NCBI GenBank assembly: GCA_944474755.1
Contig: OX104120.1
Coordinates: 21,298,492 to 21,362,491 of the forward strand
Length of the DNA: 64,000 nucleotides
Direction: 5' to 3'
Source: Limnoperna fortunei
Taxonomy: Eukaryota > Mollusca > Bivalvia > Mytilida > Modiolidae
Below, piece after piece: positions 34,736 to 46,214 of the stretch. The notes beneath the pieces are model-generated. The model had not been told where the DNA came from. It saw only the letters and a program-made list of their open reading frames with translations, and made no database searches. The position numbers and the translations under genes are program-made. Each line of letters starts with the position of its first letter. The first letter of the stretch is position 1.

Positions 34736-34984
34736 TTGATCCCAATGGTTCAAATTTTGTACAGTATTGTTTTTCTTTTGTTTTTCTCCTTTTGTTACTT
34801 ATATGACTGTTCACAAAATGCGAGTATACATCATAATATATATGAATTTCTTTCACAATGTCTTGTTGTTGTTGATTACTATGAACCAAAATTTATGCAA
34901 ACATTATGTATTACCAGTACTATTGTAGATCCTAATTGTACAGTTACATTTGTCAAGAAAACTCCAGTTAAAGACAATGGGTAA
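34736..34984 (+). other. Small open frame with hydrophobic N-terminus between LINE-2 ORFs
   Basis: 82 codons beginning with a hydrophobic stretch (ILYSIVFLLFFSFCYLY). It overlaps the first 35 bases of the ORF2 frame. It may be chance, a short regulatory frame, or an older N-terminal extension of ORF2 shifted out of phase. No family is recognised. Confidence 0.25.
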
Positions 34985-37900
34985 TGAACTAAGTATGTAC
35001 AGGATCTCAATAGGTCTATTTTACTGGAAATGTTATACAATTCTGAAGAAAAAAATGTTTTTCTCTACCACGAGATGTTCATTACTACTTATGTTGTACA
35101 TCATTTTGATACAAAAGCTTAGGCTTAGTATATATTACCTGGATGTTTTTGTGTTTCACAACTTTTTCATCAATATCTACTTCACTTTTTTCCTGACGAT
35201 ACTTATCTTATTAAGCAATGATGTAGAAGTAAATCCTGGTCCGTCAGCAGATGAAATTACTATTTTTCACCTTAATGGTAGGAGCGTTCGATCTAAAATT
35301 GACTATATTGAATCCGTTGCCAATGACTCATCTGTTATATGTATCACCGAGAGTCATTTGGACGAAAGCGTTTTAGACAGAGATATTATGATTCCAGGGT
35401 ATCATAACGAAATCTTAAGAAATGATAGGAATTGTTTTGGCGGCGGAGTCTTAGTTTATGTATCAGAGACCCTTAAGATGAAACGTAGACTTGACTTAGA
35501 ATTTGTGGGCGGAGAGCTTATTTGGACAGAAATTGAACTCCCTCGGTATAAGATACTTGTATGTACTGTGTATCGTTCTCCGAGTTCCGTTAATCCTTTT
35601 TGGGAAAATTTTCAATACTCCATAGAAGAAGCGCTTAATTACACTTCAAAAGTTGTCATCACTGGCGATTTAAATGTAGATTTACTAACAGATAAAAACA
35701 ACTTAGTAAATGATATTATTGATATATTTTATTTTAAAAATGTTATTAATGAGCCTACAAGGATAGACCCAGTTTCGAATCGAGCTACGCTGCTAGACCC
35801 TATTTTAGTATCCGCAGACTGTGATGTAACCTTCTCAGAGGTCATTGATATTGACAGAAGTAAAAGTGATCACAATGCCACTAAAGTCTACGTAAAGGTC
35901 CCTCACTATAATCAAGAATCATATAAGCGTCTGATTTGGCTATACAAGCACGCAGATTTTAACCAGTTTAATGCGGACATTAAAAACTTTGATTGGGTTG
36001 GCTCATTCTCCAACTTTGGTGATGACGTTAATGCTGTGGCGGCTTTCTTTACTGAAAAATTTATTGAATTAGCTAAAAAGTGTATTCCGACAAAAACTAT
36101 CACGATACGACCAACAGATAAACCGTGGTTTAACTCTGAAATAAGAAAACAAATTAGGCTTCGTAACAGGTTACATAACAGGGCAAAAAAATGTGGGTCT
36201 TCTCTTAATCTCAGTAAATTCAAAATTCAGCGAAACAAAGTAAACAATATGATTATCAACGCTAAAGAACAATTTTTTCTTAATGCCAATGGGCTTTTGG
36301 ATGAAAATTCGGCCTGTCCAAAGACGTTTTGGTCCCTTGTAAAGAAAGTTATGGGAAATAACCGTTCCTCGTCTATTCCTCCGTTAATTGACCTAACGTC
36401 TAAGGAAATCATCGTTAATGATTTTGATAAAGCTAATTTGCTTAATACTTATTTTTGCAATATTTCTAATTTAAATGAAAATAATATTGATTTACCACAT
36501 GTCTTACCAAGAACGGTCCACTCTTTGGACATAGATAAATTGACGGAGGAAGAGATAAAGGACGTACTAAGTTCTCTAAAGTTAGGAAAAGCCTCCGGCA
36601 GTGACTATATCAGTCACCACATGTTAAAATATACAGCAGCTAGTGTGTGTTTTCCTCTGTCATTTATATTTAATTTGTCTTTTCGTGTTTCTGTATTTCC
36701 TAATTGCTGGAAAATTGCCAATGTTTTTGCGTTTTATAAAAAAGGTGACAAATCACTCGCTTCTAATTATCGTCCTATTGCGTTACTGAGCTGTGTCGGA
36801 AAGGTTTTTGAAAGAATAGTATCTAAGCATATATATAATTTTATCCTAGACCACAAATTGCTCTTCAAGTTTCAGTCAGGTTTTGTTCCCGCTCACTCTA
36901 CATATCACCAGCTTATTGAATTGTATCACAAAATCTGCTTGGCCTTAGAGCACAGACAAACTACATGCGTAGTTTTTTGTGATATTTCTAAGGCATTTGA
37001 CCGTATATGGCATAAAGGTCTTATATTAAAACTAAGATCTTATGGTATCAAAGGGAAATTAATCAGTTGGATAGAAAATTATCTATCCGAAAGAAAACAG
37101 CGAGTTATTATTAGGAATGATTCGTCATCATATGGGGTTTTAAAAGCAGGTGTTCCTCAGGGTTCCGTGCTCGGTCCTTTATTATTTGTGCTTTACATTA
37201 ATGATATTGCAGATAATATTAATTGTATGATGAGATTGTTTGCTGACGATACTTCATTAATGTATTCACTTAATGATCACTTAGAAATTCAGAGAACGTT
37301 AAATTCAGACTTAGAATTACTTAATCGATGGGCAAAACGCTGGCTAGTTGATTTTAACCCCCAAAAGACGGAATTCATGATCTTCTCCAATGGTAACAGT
37401 ATTCCACAAATCAATCTGTCTTTTAATAATGAACAATTACAAAGAGTACAATCTCATAAACACTTAGGGGTAACCTTTTCTGATGACTGCAAATGGACAA
37501 GGCATATTGAAAATATATGTTGCAGTATCAGCAAACAAATATATGTTCTGAGGAAGATGAAATATATTCTTAGTAGACAAAACCTTAATAGGATATACTT
37601 TACTTATATACTTCCTCTATTTGAATATGCATGTGAACTGTGGAACGGGTGTAATATAAGAGATAGTGATAAAATGGATAAGCTTCAACTCGAAGCAGCA
37701 CGAATTATTACTGGTTTGCCCCGATACGCTAGTAAAGAATCTTTATTTTATGAAACAGGGTGGGAATCCTTATGTTCTAGACGAAATCGTAGGCAATTAT
37801 GTTTATTTTATAATATACATAACGACAAAACCCCAGAGTACCTAAGGGACTGTTTATCTGAATTTTATTCAGAAGGCGCATATACTGGTAACTTAGAAAC

Positions 37901-38404
37901 GTACCTCAGTACAGAATACCAAGATGTAGACTAGAAACCTTTTCAAAGTCGTTTTTCCCTTCTACAATCCGCTCTTGGAACTCATTAAATATGCATATTA
38001 GATCTGCTCAGTCCAAAACTGATTTTAAAAATCTTTTAAGACGTCAAAATTTAACTTTACATGTACAATCATACTTTCTTATTGGTGATCGCAATACAAA
38101 TATTTTACATACTAAACTAAGACATAGTTGTAGCTCTTTAAGAGCTGACCTATTTAGAGTTAACCTGGTGAACGAACCTGGCTGTTCTTGTGGACATCCA
38201 TTGGAAGATGCAATCTATTATTTTCTAGAATGCCCCCTTTACCTAAATCAGAGAGTTAACCTTTTCAGAGTACTTCAGCCTATTACAGTGGTATCAATTG
38301 AAATCATTTTATTCGGATCACCCTTACTCAGTGATGAACATAATATCATGATATTTAGAAGCGTTCATAGTTATATAAATAAAACCAGACGTTTCTGTGA
38401 ATAA
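34950..38404 (+). CDS. LINE-2 ORF2: 2A-like leader, APE endonuclease, reverse transcriptase, one frameshift
   Basis: 34950-37934 gives 994 residues. Residues 1-90 are hydrophobic, ending FLTILILLSN, followed by the 2A-like DVEVNPGP at 91-98. The APE domain follows (IFHLNGRSVRSK, VICITESHLD, CTVYRSPSS, VVITGDLNVD, SKSDHNATK). The RT has KLGKASGSDYISHHML, VFCDISKAFDRIWH, AGVPQGSVLGPLLF and FADD at residues 764-767. The C-terminus (HLEIQ, LFEYACELWNG) runs off frame near 37880-37900. The correct continuation (PRCRLETFSKSFFPSTIRSW) and Cys-rich tail (CSCGHPLEDAIYYFLECPLY) read in another phase to 38404. An internal ATG at 34977 is an alternative start. Confidence 0.9.
35220..35243 (+). other. 2A-like ribosome-skipping motif DVEVNPGP
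   Basis: GAT GTA GAA GTA AAT CCT GGT CCG encodes D-V-E-V-N-P-G-P, matching the D-x-E-x-N-P-G-P consensus at which ribosomes skip the final Gly-Pro bond. 2A-like motifs at the N-terminus of ORF2 are documented in several APE-type LINEs. Here it would release a ~97-residue hydrophobic leader from the endonuclease. Confidence 0.85.
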
Positions 38405-39047
38405 TATTTTTTTTTAGTTTTGCTACTAAAAACAAATAATCTTCGAATATATGTACTCGCATCCTGTATTCCTTTATACTTTGTATATTCTATTTACTAT
38501 CACATTAACTTGCATGTATGTTCTTCATTATTGTTATTATATTATGTATTTTTGTTCCTTGTACTTATTTATAGTATTTTGAACTTGCTGTCATCTTGTG
38601 TAGCTACATAATATTATTGCTATGGAGAGGCATTGTAAGTTGTTATAACTTGTGTCCAATCCATTTGTTACTTAGACAATAAAATATGTTTAAACTAAAC
38701 CTGACCTGGTGTTATATTTGAAGTGAAGTTTGCGTCAATGAAAAATATTGCACCAGGAGACCAGGTTATTAGGCAATAAGTCCGTGCGAGACCGTTTTAC
38801 GGTAGTCAAGGACGTAAAAAACCCCCAATAAGTAAGTAAGAGAAATCCCATAGTCACGTGGGGTTTTGTGTAAGATCGACTGTATTTTACGTGTTTTGTA
38901 ACCTGGTCTAACGACTAATTTCTTGTCATATCTTTGAAATATCAGTATATTTTATAATTTAAAAAGAAATAAATTATAGATTTTATCATATTAAATCGCT
39001 AAAAGAACAGTTATCAATCCGATGTAAATAGATTTTGATTCCTTTTG

Positions 39048-39095
39048 CTGATGACGACAGTCTATACAGTTAGTATAGACTGTCCCTGATGACGA
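39048..39095. repeat. 11-bp hairpin bracketed by 10-bp direct repeats
   Basis: ACAGTCTATAC-AGTTA-GTATAGACTGT (39057-39083) is a perfect inverted repeat. CTGATGACGA occurs immediately before (39048-39057) and after (39086-39095), as if a tiny foldback had inserted with a target duplication. The left copy at 26250-26690 lacks it. Confidence 0.7.
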
Positions 39096-39490
39096 TGAGT
39101 AGTTATATATTACTAGGGAATATTCTATTCGAACAAGAGGCCTTTCTTTACTCAATTTAACATGCCAGGGGACTGCCATTTTGAAAATCCTTTCAAAAAT
39201 TTCAAATCTTGTCAAACTTTCAAATCAATATAATTTAATTTCGTGTTTATACTCCATAGCTGAGCAACGTTGACTATTTAGTATAATTATTTCATTATAG
39301 GATTGAACACCGTTTTCAATGGATTTATCGGTATATCAACAAGTTAGACCAACTCACTCACAAACAAATAAAAGTCCGAAGTATTTCTAAATATGCAAAA
39401 TATCTGAGAATTACTGGGTAATAAATATGGTTCTTGTTATTTCTTTTGATAATATTGAGTTAAAAATACAAGAATTGTGTAAACGTCGGT

Positions 39491-39592
39491 TTATTATTGG
39501 ACATAGAAGACGTTGGATCGGTTTACGCTCTACACTAACCGCTTCGCGGTTTATTGGCGTAAACCGACCCAAAGTCGCATGTATCCAATAAT
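39491..39592. repeat. ~100-bp imperfect palindrome
   Basis: TTATTGGACATAGAAGACG through CGGTTTACGC pairs with GCGTAAACCG through TGTATCCAATAA. A central stem ACCGC-TTC-GCGGT sits inside. It looks like a foldback MITE or cruciform-prone site. Confidence 0.7.
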
Positions 39593-40354
39593 CTATAGAA
39601 GCAACAATTGAAAACAATCATTAAAATTAAAAGTTCTACAAGGAGTTTATAAATTCTTTTAAACTATTAAATTTCCAACACTCATTTAATTTAATTTAAA
39701 CGCTTGTAATATAAAAGTAGTTTGTGAAATGTATACACAGACATTATCCCCGAAAGCAGTCGAGAGAATAAGGGAAGTGAGACGTGACCTATCCGAAATC
39801 CCATAGTCACATGGTTAACGTGGAATTATTTTGACATTATTTAACATTGTTTCAAAAGATTTATACTTCTGTATGCAATTAAATGTAAAATTCCTTCAAA
39901 CGAAATTCAGAAATAACGTAATTGATGCAGTCAATATCTGCAATATACTTAATAGAAAATAAGTGAAAGATCAGATCCCGTCATATTTAAAAAAATCAAT
40001 CAATCAATTCCTGCGGTGTCTTTTAAATATACCAACACCATTACATGTGAAATCTTTAGTTACCAACAAGCATTGTATGACCTAGACATTGTAACATACC
40101 TGACTGCACTTGTTCTCATTCTCCTTTCATATACAATCCATCAATGGACTTCTTTAAATATTCATTACGACAAATAGTCTGAAAACTTGCAATACTGGTA
40201 TTGAACTCCAAAATTACATAAAAATACTTACAAGAAACATACATAGCCGGCTCATCTACGTGCTCTACCAAAGAGTTGTCAAACGGTTAAATAAGATATT
40301 GTCTGCAGTGAAAGAAGGACAGCAATAATACTGTGAAACTGTATATTCGCGAAG

Positions 40355-40580
40355 TAATATTAATCATATGTGGATTATTCAAAATTCTATAGAACTTTTA
40401 GACAATTTAAAATCAATTCGACAACAAAAATTTCATCTGTTAGAACCTTTGATTTTTCAACTCTTTATACCACATTGCGTTACCAAAAAATAAAATCCAG
40501 TCTAAAAGAAATTCTTCGATTATGCCTACAAATATTTAGTTTTAGGTCACAACAATACGTTTTTTTTTTCTACTAAAATG
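40355..40580 (+). pseudogene. Penelope-like reverse transcriptase remnant
   Basis: A 68-codon frame contains VRTFDFSTLYTTLRYQKIKS, strongly like the FDFSTLYT-x-L/I-PH-x-K block of Penelope-like element RTs. Just upstream, QNSIELLDNLKSI reads in another frame, consistent with a frameshifted fragment. No endonuclease or remaining RT core is recognisable nearby. Confidence 0.55.
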
Positions 40581-40623
40581 TCATAAATTCCTTCGGGATG
40601 AACTTAAAACCCAAGGTTACAAG

Positions 40624-40671
<48 letters not shown>

Positions 40672-40689
40672 AAAACAAAACAAAAAAAA
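40624..40689 (+). repeat. A47 tract followed by CAAAA repeats
   Basis: Forty-seven consecutive A residues (40624-40670), then CAAAACAAAACA and a further A run, directly abutting the left end of the element at 40690. Confidence 0.95.
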
Positions 40690-40927
40690 AAGTGTGGACT
40701 ATGAGCACGCTCACAAAGCAATACCCCCGCTTCGCTTTCAAGTCCAATTATCTCCCGTCATGCACATCTACATATAAAGTACTTCCTTTATGCTAAGTTT
40801 CATTAAATTTCATCACGCGGTTTAGGAGGAGTTGCGCTTATAAGGGATGTGGACAGACGAACAGATATACAGATAGACAGGTTGATTCCTATATACCCCC
40901 CAAACAGGTTTGCGGAGGGTATAAAAA
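40690..40927 (+). mobile_element. Hairpin-ended element Q, copy 1 (short)
   Basis: It begins AAGTGTGGACTATGAGCACG, in which TGAGC-AC-GCTCA is a hairpin, then AATACCCCCGC. It ends with a terminal hairpin at 40892-40923 (TATACCCCCC...GGGTATA with CAAAC/GTTTG inside) plus A5. The other copies, at 58393-58797 and 62157-62580, are on the minus strand. Confidence 0.7.
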
Positions 40928-41440
40928 GACTAATCGGCGCCTTTAATAAGTTTTACTATAGATGCCACTTCCTTGTCGAAAATATTCTATCTCGTTTGAA
41001 AATATGGTTGCAGATAGTTTTCCCAATTTTCGAAATCGGTGTACAATGACTCTGCTCCGATCTTTTTAAGTGCCTATACCAAGTCAGGACCACTGCTTCA
41101 GTTACTGTAACTTTGATTGTTGGTTCTGGAGTTTGACGATTTGTAGATTGTCTTTTTTGACAGTTTACTCGGTGTTCGGTATTTTACCTTCGCGTATTCC
41201 AAACTTAAAAAGAACATCCATGTTGTGTTCCCTTATGAAATTTGATATGACAAAATATTTTGTTCAACAATTTTATTACATGTATTGAGAAGAGGCGTAT
41301 TTTTAGAGTAAACACTTATGAATTTATAAAGTTGTTATTTTATACAAAACTAAATAAAATTTGAATGACATGCATTCTAATGAAACTGAAATTTTTAATA
41401 CTATTATCACATAAATTGTTCAAAATTTCTTTTATTTGTT

Positions 41441-41588
41441 AGTGTTAAGGTTAAGGTAGGGTAGGGTTATGGTTAGGGCTAAGTTAATTGGTCAATGTAT
41501 GAATCATCAAATAGTTAGACTTGTTAGGGGCAGGGTTAGGGTTAGGGTAGATCAGGGTTTTCGTAGGGATATGGTTAGGGTTAAGGTA
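41441..41588 (+). repeat. Degenerate telomere-like (TTAGGG) tract
   Basis: Many GTTAGGG, GGTTAGGGTTAGGG and TAGGGTTA motifs occur with AAGGTTAAGG variants, interrupted by unique sequence near 41490-41525. This matches the animal telomere repeat in degraded form. Confidence 0.65.
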
Positions 41589-41949
41589 AGTAATAAATGT
41601 ATGTATAGGGTGAGATCCTTCCAAAAGTTTCAAAATATAACTTTTATTTATTTTTACGTTTTTTTTATATCAAAATGTTTTCTAGGCTTATTGGGTCGGT
41701 CTTTTATTGGCGGTTCATGTTCACCTTTTATAATCTTTCGTCAAAATTCAATTTCAGTTAATAAGTAAGCAGTTAACAAATAAAGATGGTATACCTCGTA
41801 TAAAATTACATCACAAAAATATCACTTACCTACTCCCCCTACCCCACACACCGCGTTCTCGACGATCTCGTAAACTAGAATTTAGGATTTCGAAATCGTC
41901 AATGCTTTCCTGCGTGGATTTCTAAAAACAAACTACATAGTCACAGGGG

Positions 41950-42213
41950 CCGCGTTGGCCGAATGGTTAAGGTAGTTCGTCTACTATTGATCACGTGGTC
42001 TGTCAACACTGAGATTGCGGGTTCGATTCTCACTGCAGGCAGGGTGTACTCGACCCCAATCTGAATTGACAAGGATTGCCAGTTTTCCTACCGCAGGTCG
42101 GGGGTTCTCTCCGGGTACTGCGGCTTCCTCCCCCAATAAAAACTGGACGGCATGGTATAGCTGAAAAATTACAGAAAGTGGCATGAAAACACCATTCAAA
42201 CAAACAAAAACAA
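41950..42213 (+). mobile_element. tRNA-derived SINE, full-length copy
   Basis: The tRNA-like head GGGGCCGCGTTGGCCGAATG has an A-box (TGGCCGAATGG) and a B-box (GGTTCGATTC). The body (ACAAGGATTGCCAGTTTTCC, CGGCTTCCTCCCCCAATAAA) and a CAAACAAACAAAAAC tail follow. Imperfect target duplications flank it: CATAGTCACA before, TATAGTCACA after. It is not a functional tRNA gene. Confidence 0.85.
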
Positions 42214-42214
42214 A

Positions 42215-43248
42215 TATAGTCACATACCACATAGTCAAATCATACTGAAGTTGTGTTTTTCCTTTACTACCATAGCACATGTAACAGAAATATTGCCAAG
42301 TTTTGATTAGTTTAAACAAGGATTTAAACACAATCTCGGATTTTTTTAACAGAGAAATTTGGGCAAGAACATCAAACTTTAAGTGTTTGTACTTTATTAT
42401 TTAGCTTTTGTAATGTGGATAAATGTTCAAAACATAAACGTACAATTCTACCAGACAATTTGTCACAGGTCGTATAGAATGACAAGAACTATTGACTAAA
42501 AACAGAACAAAAACCACATTTCATATTTATGAGGATGCATGCTGATTGTGTAATTAACCAATTATAAAAACAAATTTAATTGAATCCTCTATAGTGAAGA
42601 CATTTTAGAAGGATCCTCCCAAGTCAATCATTGTTTTGTGAACTTGTATACATTATTTGCTATAAAAATCTTATACAAACTTGCATGCGTCAAACATTAA
42701 AAATCTACATTTAGACTTAAAAATCGATCCTATTGTAGTCGCTCAATTACAGCGGGAAACGTTCTTGTTTATTCTGAAGTTGTTAGTTTTCATAATGTCA
42801 GGAAACATTCTTTTTTAATTTTAAAAAGACGACTGGCTCTTTCGCGACTTTAAATAATCTCTGGTTGTATGTCTTTTTATTTTTCTTTTGATATGATTCC
42901 GCTTATTCCGGTGGCACAAAGTATAATATAGTCTACAGGAATTGAATTTTTCATTTAAAATAAATACTTTTCACAGATAAATATTGTATCATTAAATCTT
43001 TCTTAAGACACTTTCTTTGCTATATTGTAGAATCCGTAAAAACGGATAATTAATAGAAACAGTTATGTCGAGTTATGTCAGATAAGACTGCAGGGTCGAA
43101 TTTCGGTATCTTCTGTTTTATTCAACTGATATTTTAAATCCCTCCACCCAATAGCACCCCCCCACCTTAAATGTGCGTAGCGTTTCCAAAGCCCTCTGAG
43201 TGTCTGCTATCGATGACCCATTTGTTTAGATCGGTTAATTGTTTGTTG
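42215..43248. other. No gene seen
   Basis: AT-rich intergenic sequence with no convincing reading frame, splice-linked exon or repeat that I recognise. Confidence 0.4.
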
Positions 43249-43251
43249 CAC

Positions 43252-43580
<329 letters not shown>

Positions 43581-43739
43581 TTCTCGCACTGTACGAAAAG
43601 ATATAAATATTTGGATAAGAATTTTTCTTATAAACCGACCATCAACGGCTTGTCATATACAGTATTTCCTCAGCTTCTTGCGCAGATGACTCTTCAACGC
43701 GGCTTAGTTGATCATCATTTAAACCTTCAACGCGGCTCT

Positions 43740-44165
43740 CCCACCCCCACCCCCCCCCCCCTTAAAAGGGCAAACACTTATGGGATGAAGTTTAATTAAA
43801 CAAAATGCTACGTCGTAACAATCTATCGTAAACAAACACCCATCAACCTTTAACTACTTATTAATCCGTCATATTTTATAACAGGTTGACGAAAATCATC
43901 TACTTTAATGAAAACCTTAAATGAAGCACACATATATTCAAAATCTGTAACAGAGCAAAAAATAGCATCCTAGGTTTTATCCTAGGTTTAAAAGTACAGT
44001 AGTGTATCAATTTAAAAAAAACAGCTTATGCATCGTTGGTCCGTTCAATACCAAAATACTTACTGCTGTATGGAACCCGTACCTCCATCAAGATTTTAAT
44101 CTACACGTATTATAAAGTGTGCAGCGTCGAGAGGCTAGATTTATTTAAAAAAATCGACCAAAGAC
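43740..44165. other. No gene seen
   Basis: After a C-rich run near 43750 (CCCACCCCCACC then C10) the sequence is unremarkable, apart from a doubled CCTAGGTTT motif near 43970-43990. Confidence 0.4.
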
Positions 44166-44694
44166 AGAAATGGCCGGATTTCGTTAAACAGGAAGAAGGT
44201 GAGCGACAGACCTGAAATCAAATACCTCGATATGGGAGGCCATGCTGATGCTGCATACCAAATTTAAAGAGAATATGTTTAGTAGTTGTTAAGAAAACTG
44301 TTACACAATTTTTTCCTATTTTGACCCTTGAAACAGTCTAAGTTGGCTTGAAAAAAAGAAAGTAGATAACTGACTGACCTGGAAAGGGGGCACTGTACAA
44401 CTCATCATGCTTAAGTTGTGCACCAAATTTGAAATCAATCCCTTTAGTAGAAGACAAGAAAACTGTTACGAAAATGTATCCTATTTTGACCCTTGAAACA
44501 GTCTAAGTCGGCTTGGAAAACAGGAAGTAGAACTGACTGATCTGAAAAGAGGAGGCACGGTACAACTCATCATGCTAAAGCTGTGCACCAAATTTGAATC
44601 CCTTTAGTAGAAGCCGAGAAAAATTGTTGTTAACATTCACCATACTATAACCCGGATTTTCACTCTGTGAAATCCGGCCAAAAATGACTATAAC
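44166..44694 (+). mobile_element. Hairpin-ended tandem element M, copy 2
   Basis: It starts ACAGAAATGGCCGGATTTCG and ends in the hairpin CCGGATTTTCAC-TCT-GTGAAATCCGG (near 44652-44678), then CCAAAAA. Three ~150-170-bp units in between share CCAAATTTGAA, AAAACTGTTA and ACCCTTGAAACAGTCTAAGT. The empty target site of the 21140-21892 insertion is preserved near 44230. Confidence 0.75.
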
Positions 44695-45690
44695 CATAAA
44701 AGAAGTGTCACCGAAATGATGAACAACCTTTGTTAGAAGCCACTAGCTGAACTTCGTCAAGAAATACGTCTCGTCCTTTTTTTTGTATAAAATATTGAAG
44801 GACCTAGTAGTGCTACCCATTGATCCACTTGATTTATACCTAAACCCACGAAAACAAAGACGTAGCGCACGTTATTGGGCATCTAAACGTCACGTCAATT
44901 AAGGTTTTCCACGTTACGTAAAAATTACGTCGTGAACATTAAAAGAGGGTTCTTGCCACTATTTGTGAACCTATGTCGACAATAAATAACCATCTTGCGC
45001 TTTAATTGTATTTAAATTCGCACGGTATTTGCGAATTTTCCTTATCGAATAGATTTCTAATATTTTCATTCAACATTTTTGTTATAACATCGCTCGACGT
45101 CAAATGAAAAAGTTTTTTTTTTAATGTGGCGGTAACAACTGGACATGGATAAACCCGTGAAAATCTGACAAAAATGTATGTTGTGCAAAATTCTTGAAAA
45201 AAATTATTTAGAAAAAACGCATATCTTAAATGTTTTCATCTATTTCAAATTGTGAATGAAAATTGCGGCCAATACGTCGAAAGATGTAACAAAATGAGGG
45301 AAAAGTGTAAAAATGTGTTCGTAACAAACATGACTATACGATAGACATGGTTGAATGTATAGCGCTTTCAGAATACATAACAATTTTAAAGAAAAAAACA
45401 TAATATTTACAGAAATTCAGAGTTATGATAACGTAATCGTACTTTATAAAAACATCATATTTGGCGCGAAAATTTAGGACGTATACGCAATTTTGGGTAC
45501 CCAACACTCATGTCAAATTTCAAAAAAATAATTAAGTAAATAGAAAAGATGTTGAATATCCAAATGATTTGGTCTTGCTTTTCTTGTTACAATTTTCGAT
45601 AACCATTTCCATTTTTTTTAGTTATGCTTCTCATGCGCATGACTACGTCAGTGTTTATATATAGAACATAAACCAAAACATGTCACGTTT
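44695..45690. other. No gene seen
   Basis: AT-rich, CpG-containing sequence without a recognisable coding exon or repeat structure. Confidence 0.4.
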
Positions 45691-46167
45691 GACTTAGCGA
45701 GTTACTTTGAATAATAATGCCTTCTATATAAGGAAGTTCACTTTCCTTTTATCCCTTGACATTTTCAGCCATTTTTCTTTACCAAATAACATAAAATGTA
45801 TTAAAAATCTAGATAGATTTAAAAATAGTGTAAAAGATCATCTGATGGAAAACTCGGGTAGTTCTTCATCTCAGCCATTCATATTTTATTGAAAATAAAT
45901 ATCCTACTGTTTTAAGGTACGCATGTTTATTCCTTTAAACTTATATTCACCTGAAACAATTAAGGTATATGTGCTGTTTATCAATTTAAGATGTTTACAT
46001 AATGGGACCCCATTGGAAACAAGCTCTAGAGCTTTTATGGATCATCCCAGATAAAATGTCAACTCTCCAAAATTGGCAAGTGCACATACACTTGTTTTTA
46101 TACGGGTTTTGGTATATGTTTTGTTTTTTGTGACTTCGTACTGTGGTTGATATTTTATTGAATAAAC

Positions 46168-46210
<43 letters not shown>

Positions 46211-46211
46211 T
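45690..46211 (+). mobile_element. 5'-truncated LINE 3' end with (TTA)n tail
   Basis: A short frame (45707-45892) ends LPNNIKCIKNLDRFKNSVKD, like the C-terminus of LINE ORF2 proteins. It is followed by a ~270-bp 3' UTR and a (TAT)n run at 46168-46211, a typical simple-repeat LINE tail. It is unlike the 3' ends of the two long LINEs at 27-38 kb. Confidence 0.6.
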
Positions 46212-46214
46212 CTT

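Larger units (their letters stand above)
33166..38705 (+). mobile_element. LINE-2: near full-length APE-type non-LTR retrotransposon with 2A-like motif
   Basis: It follows LINE-1 directly in the same orientation. Order: ~350 bp of 5' leader (TCAAGATGGCGGCAGGAG near 33290), ORF1 33513-34457, a ~490-bp gap, ORF2 34950-38404 with one frameshift, then a ~300-bp 3' UTR ending near ACAATAAAATATGTTTAAAC. Codon use is AT-rich and distinct from LINE-1. The two ORF1s are of different types (coiled coil/RRM versus PHD), so this is a different LINE lineage. Confidence 0.8.
38915..39790 (+). repeat. Right copy of the diverged segment flanking the LINE block
   Basis: It shares, in order, TTCTTGTCATATC, TTTTATAATTTAAAAA, CATTTTGAAAATCCTTTC, CTTGTAATATAAAAGTAGTT and GAGAGAATAAG with 26250-26690. 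It has extra insertions, including a short hairpin at 39057-39083 and a larger inverted repeat at 39491-39592. Confidence 0.6.

Noticed and set aside
41950..42050. tRNA gene suggested by A- and B-box-like sequences
   Set aside because: The same head recurs with the same non-tRNA body and CAAAC tail at many sites and cannot fold as a full cloverleaf; it is a SINE head.
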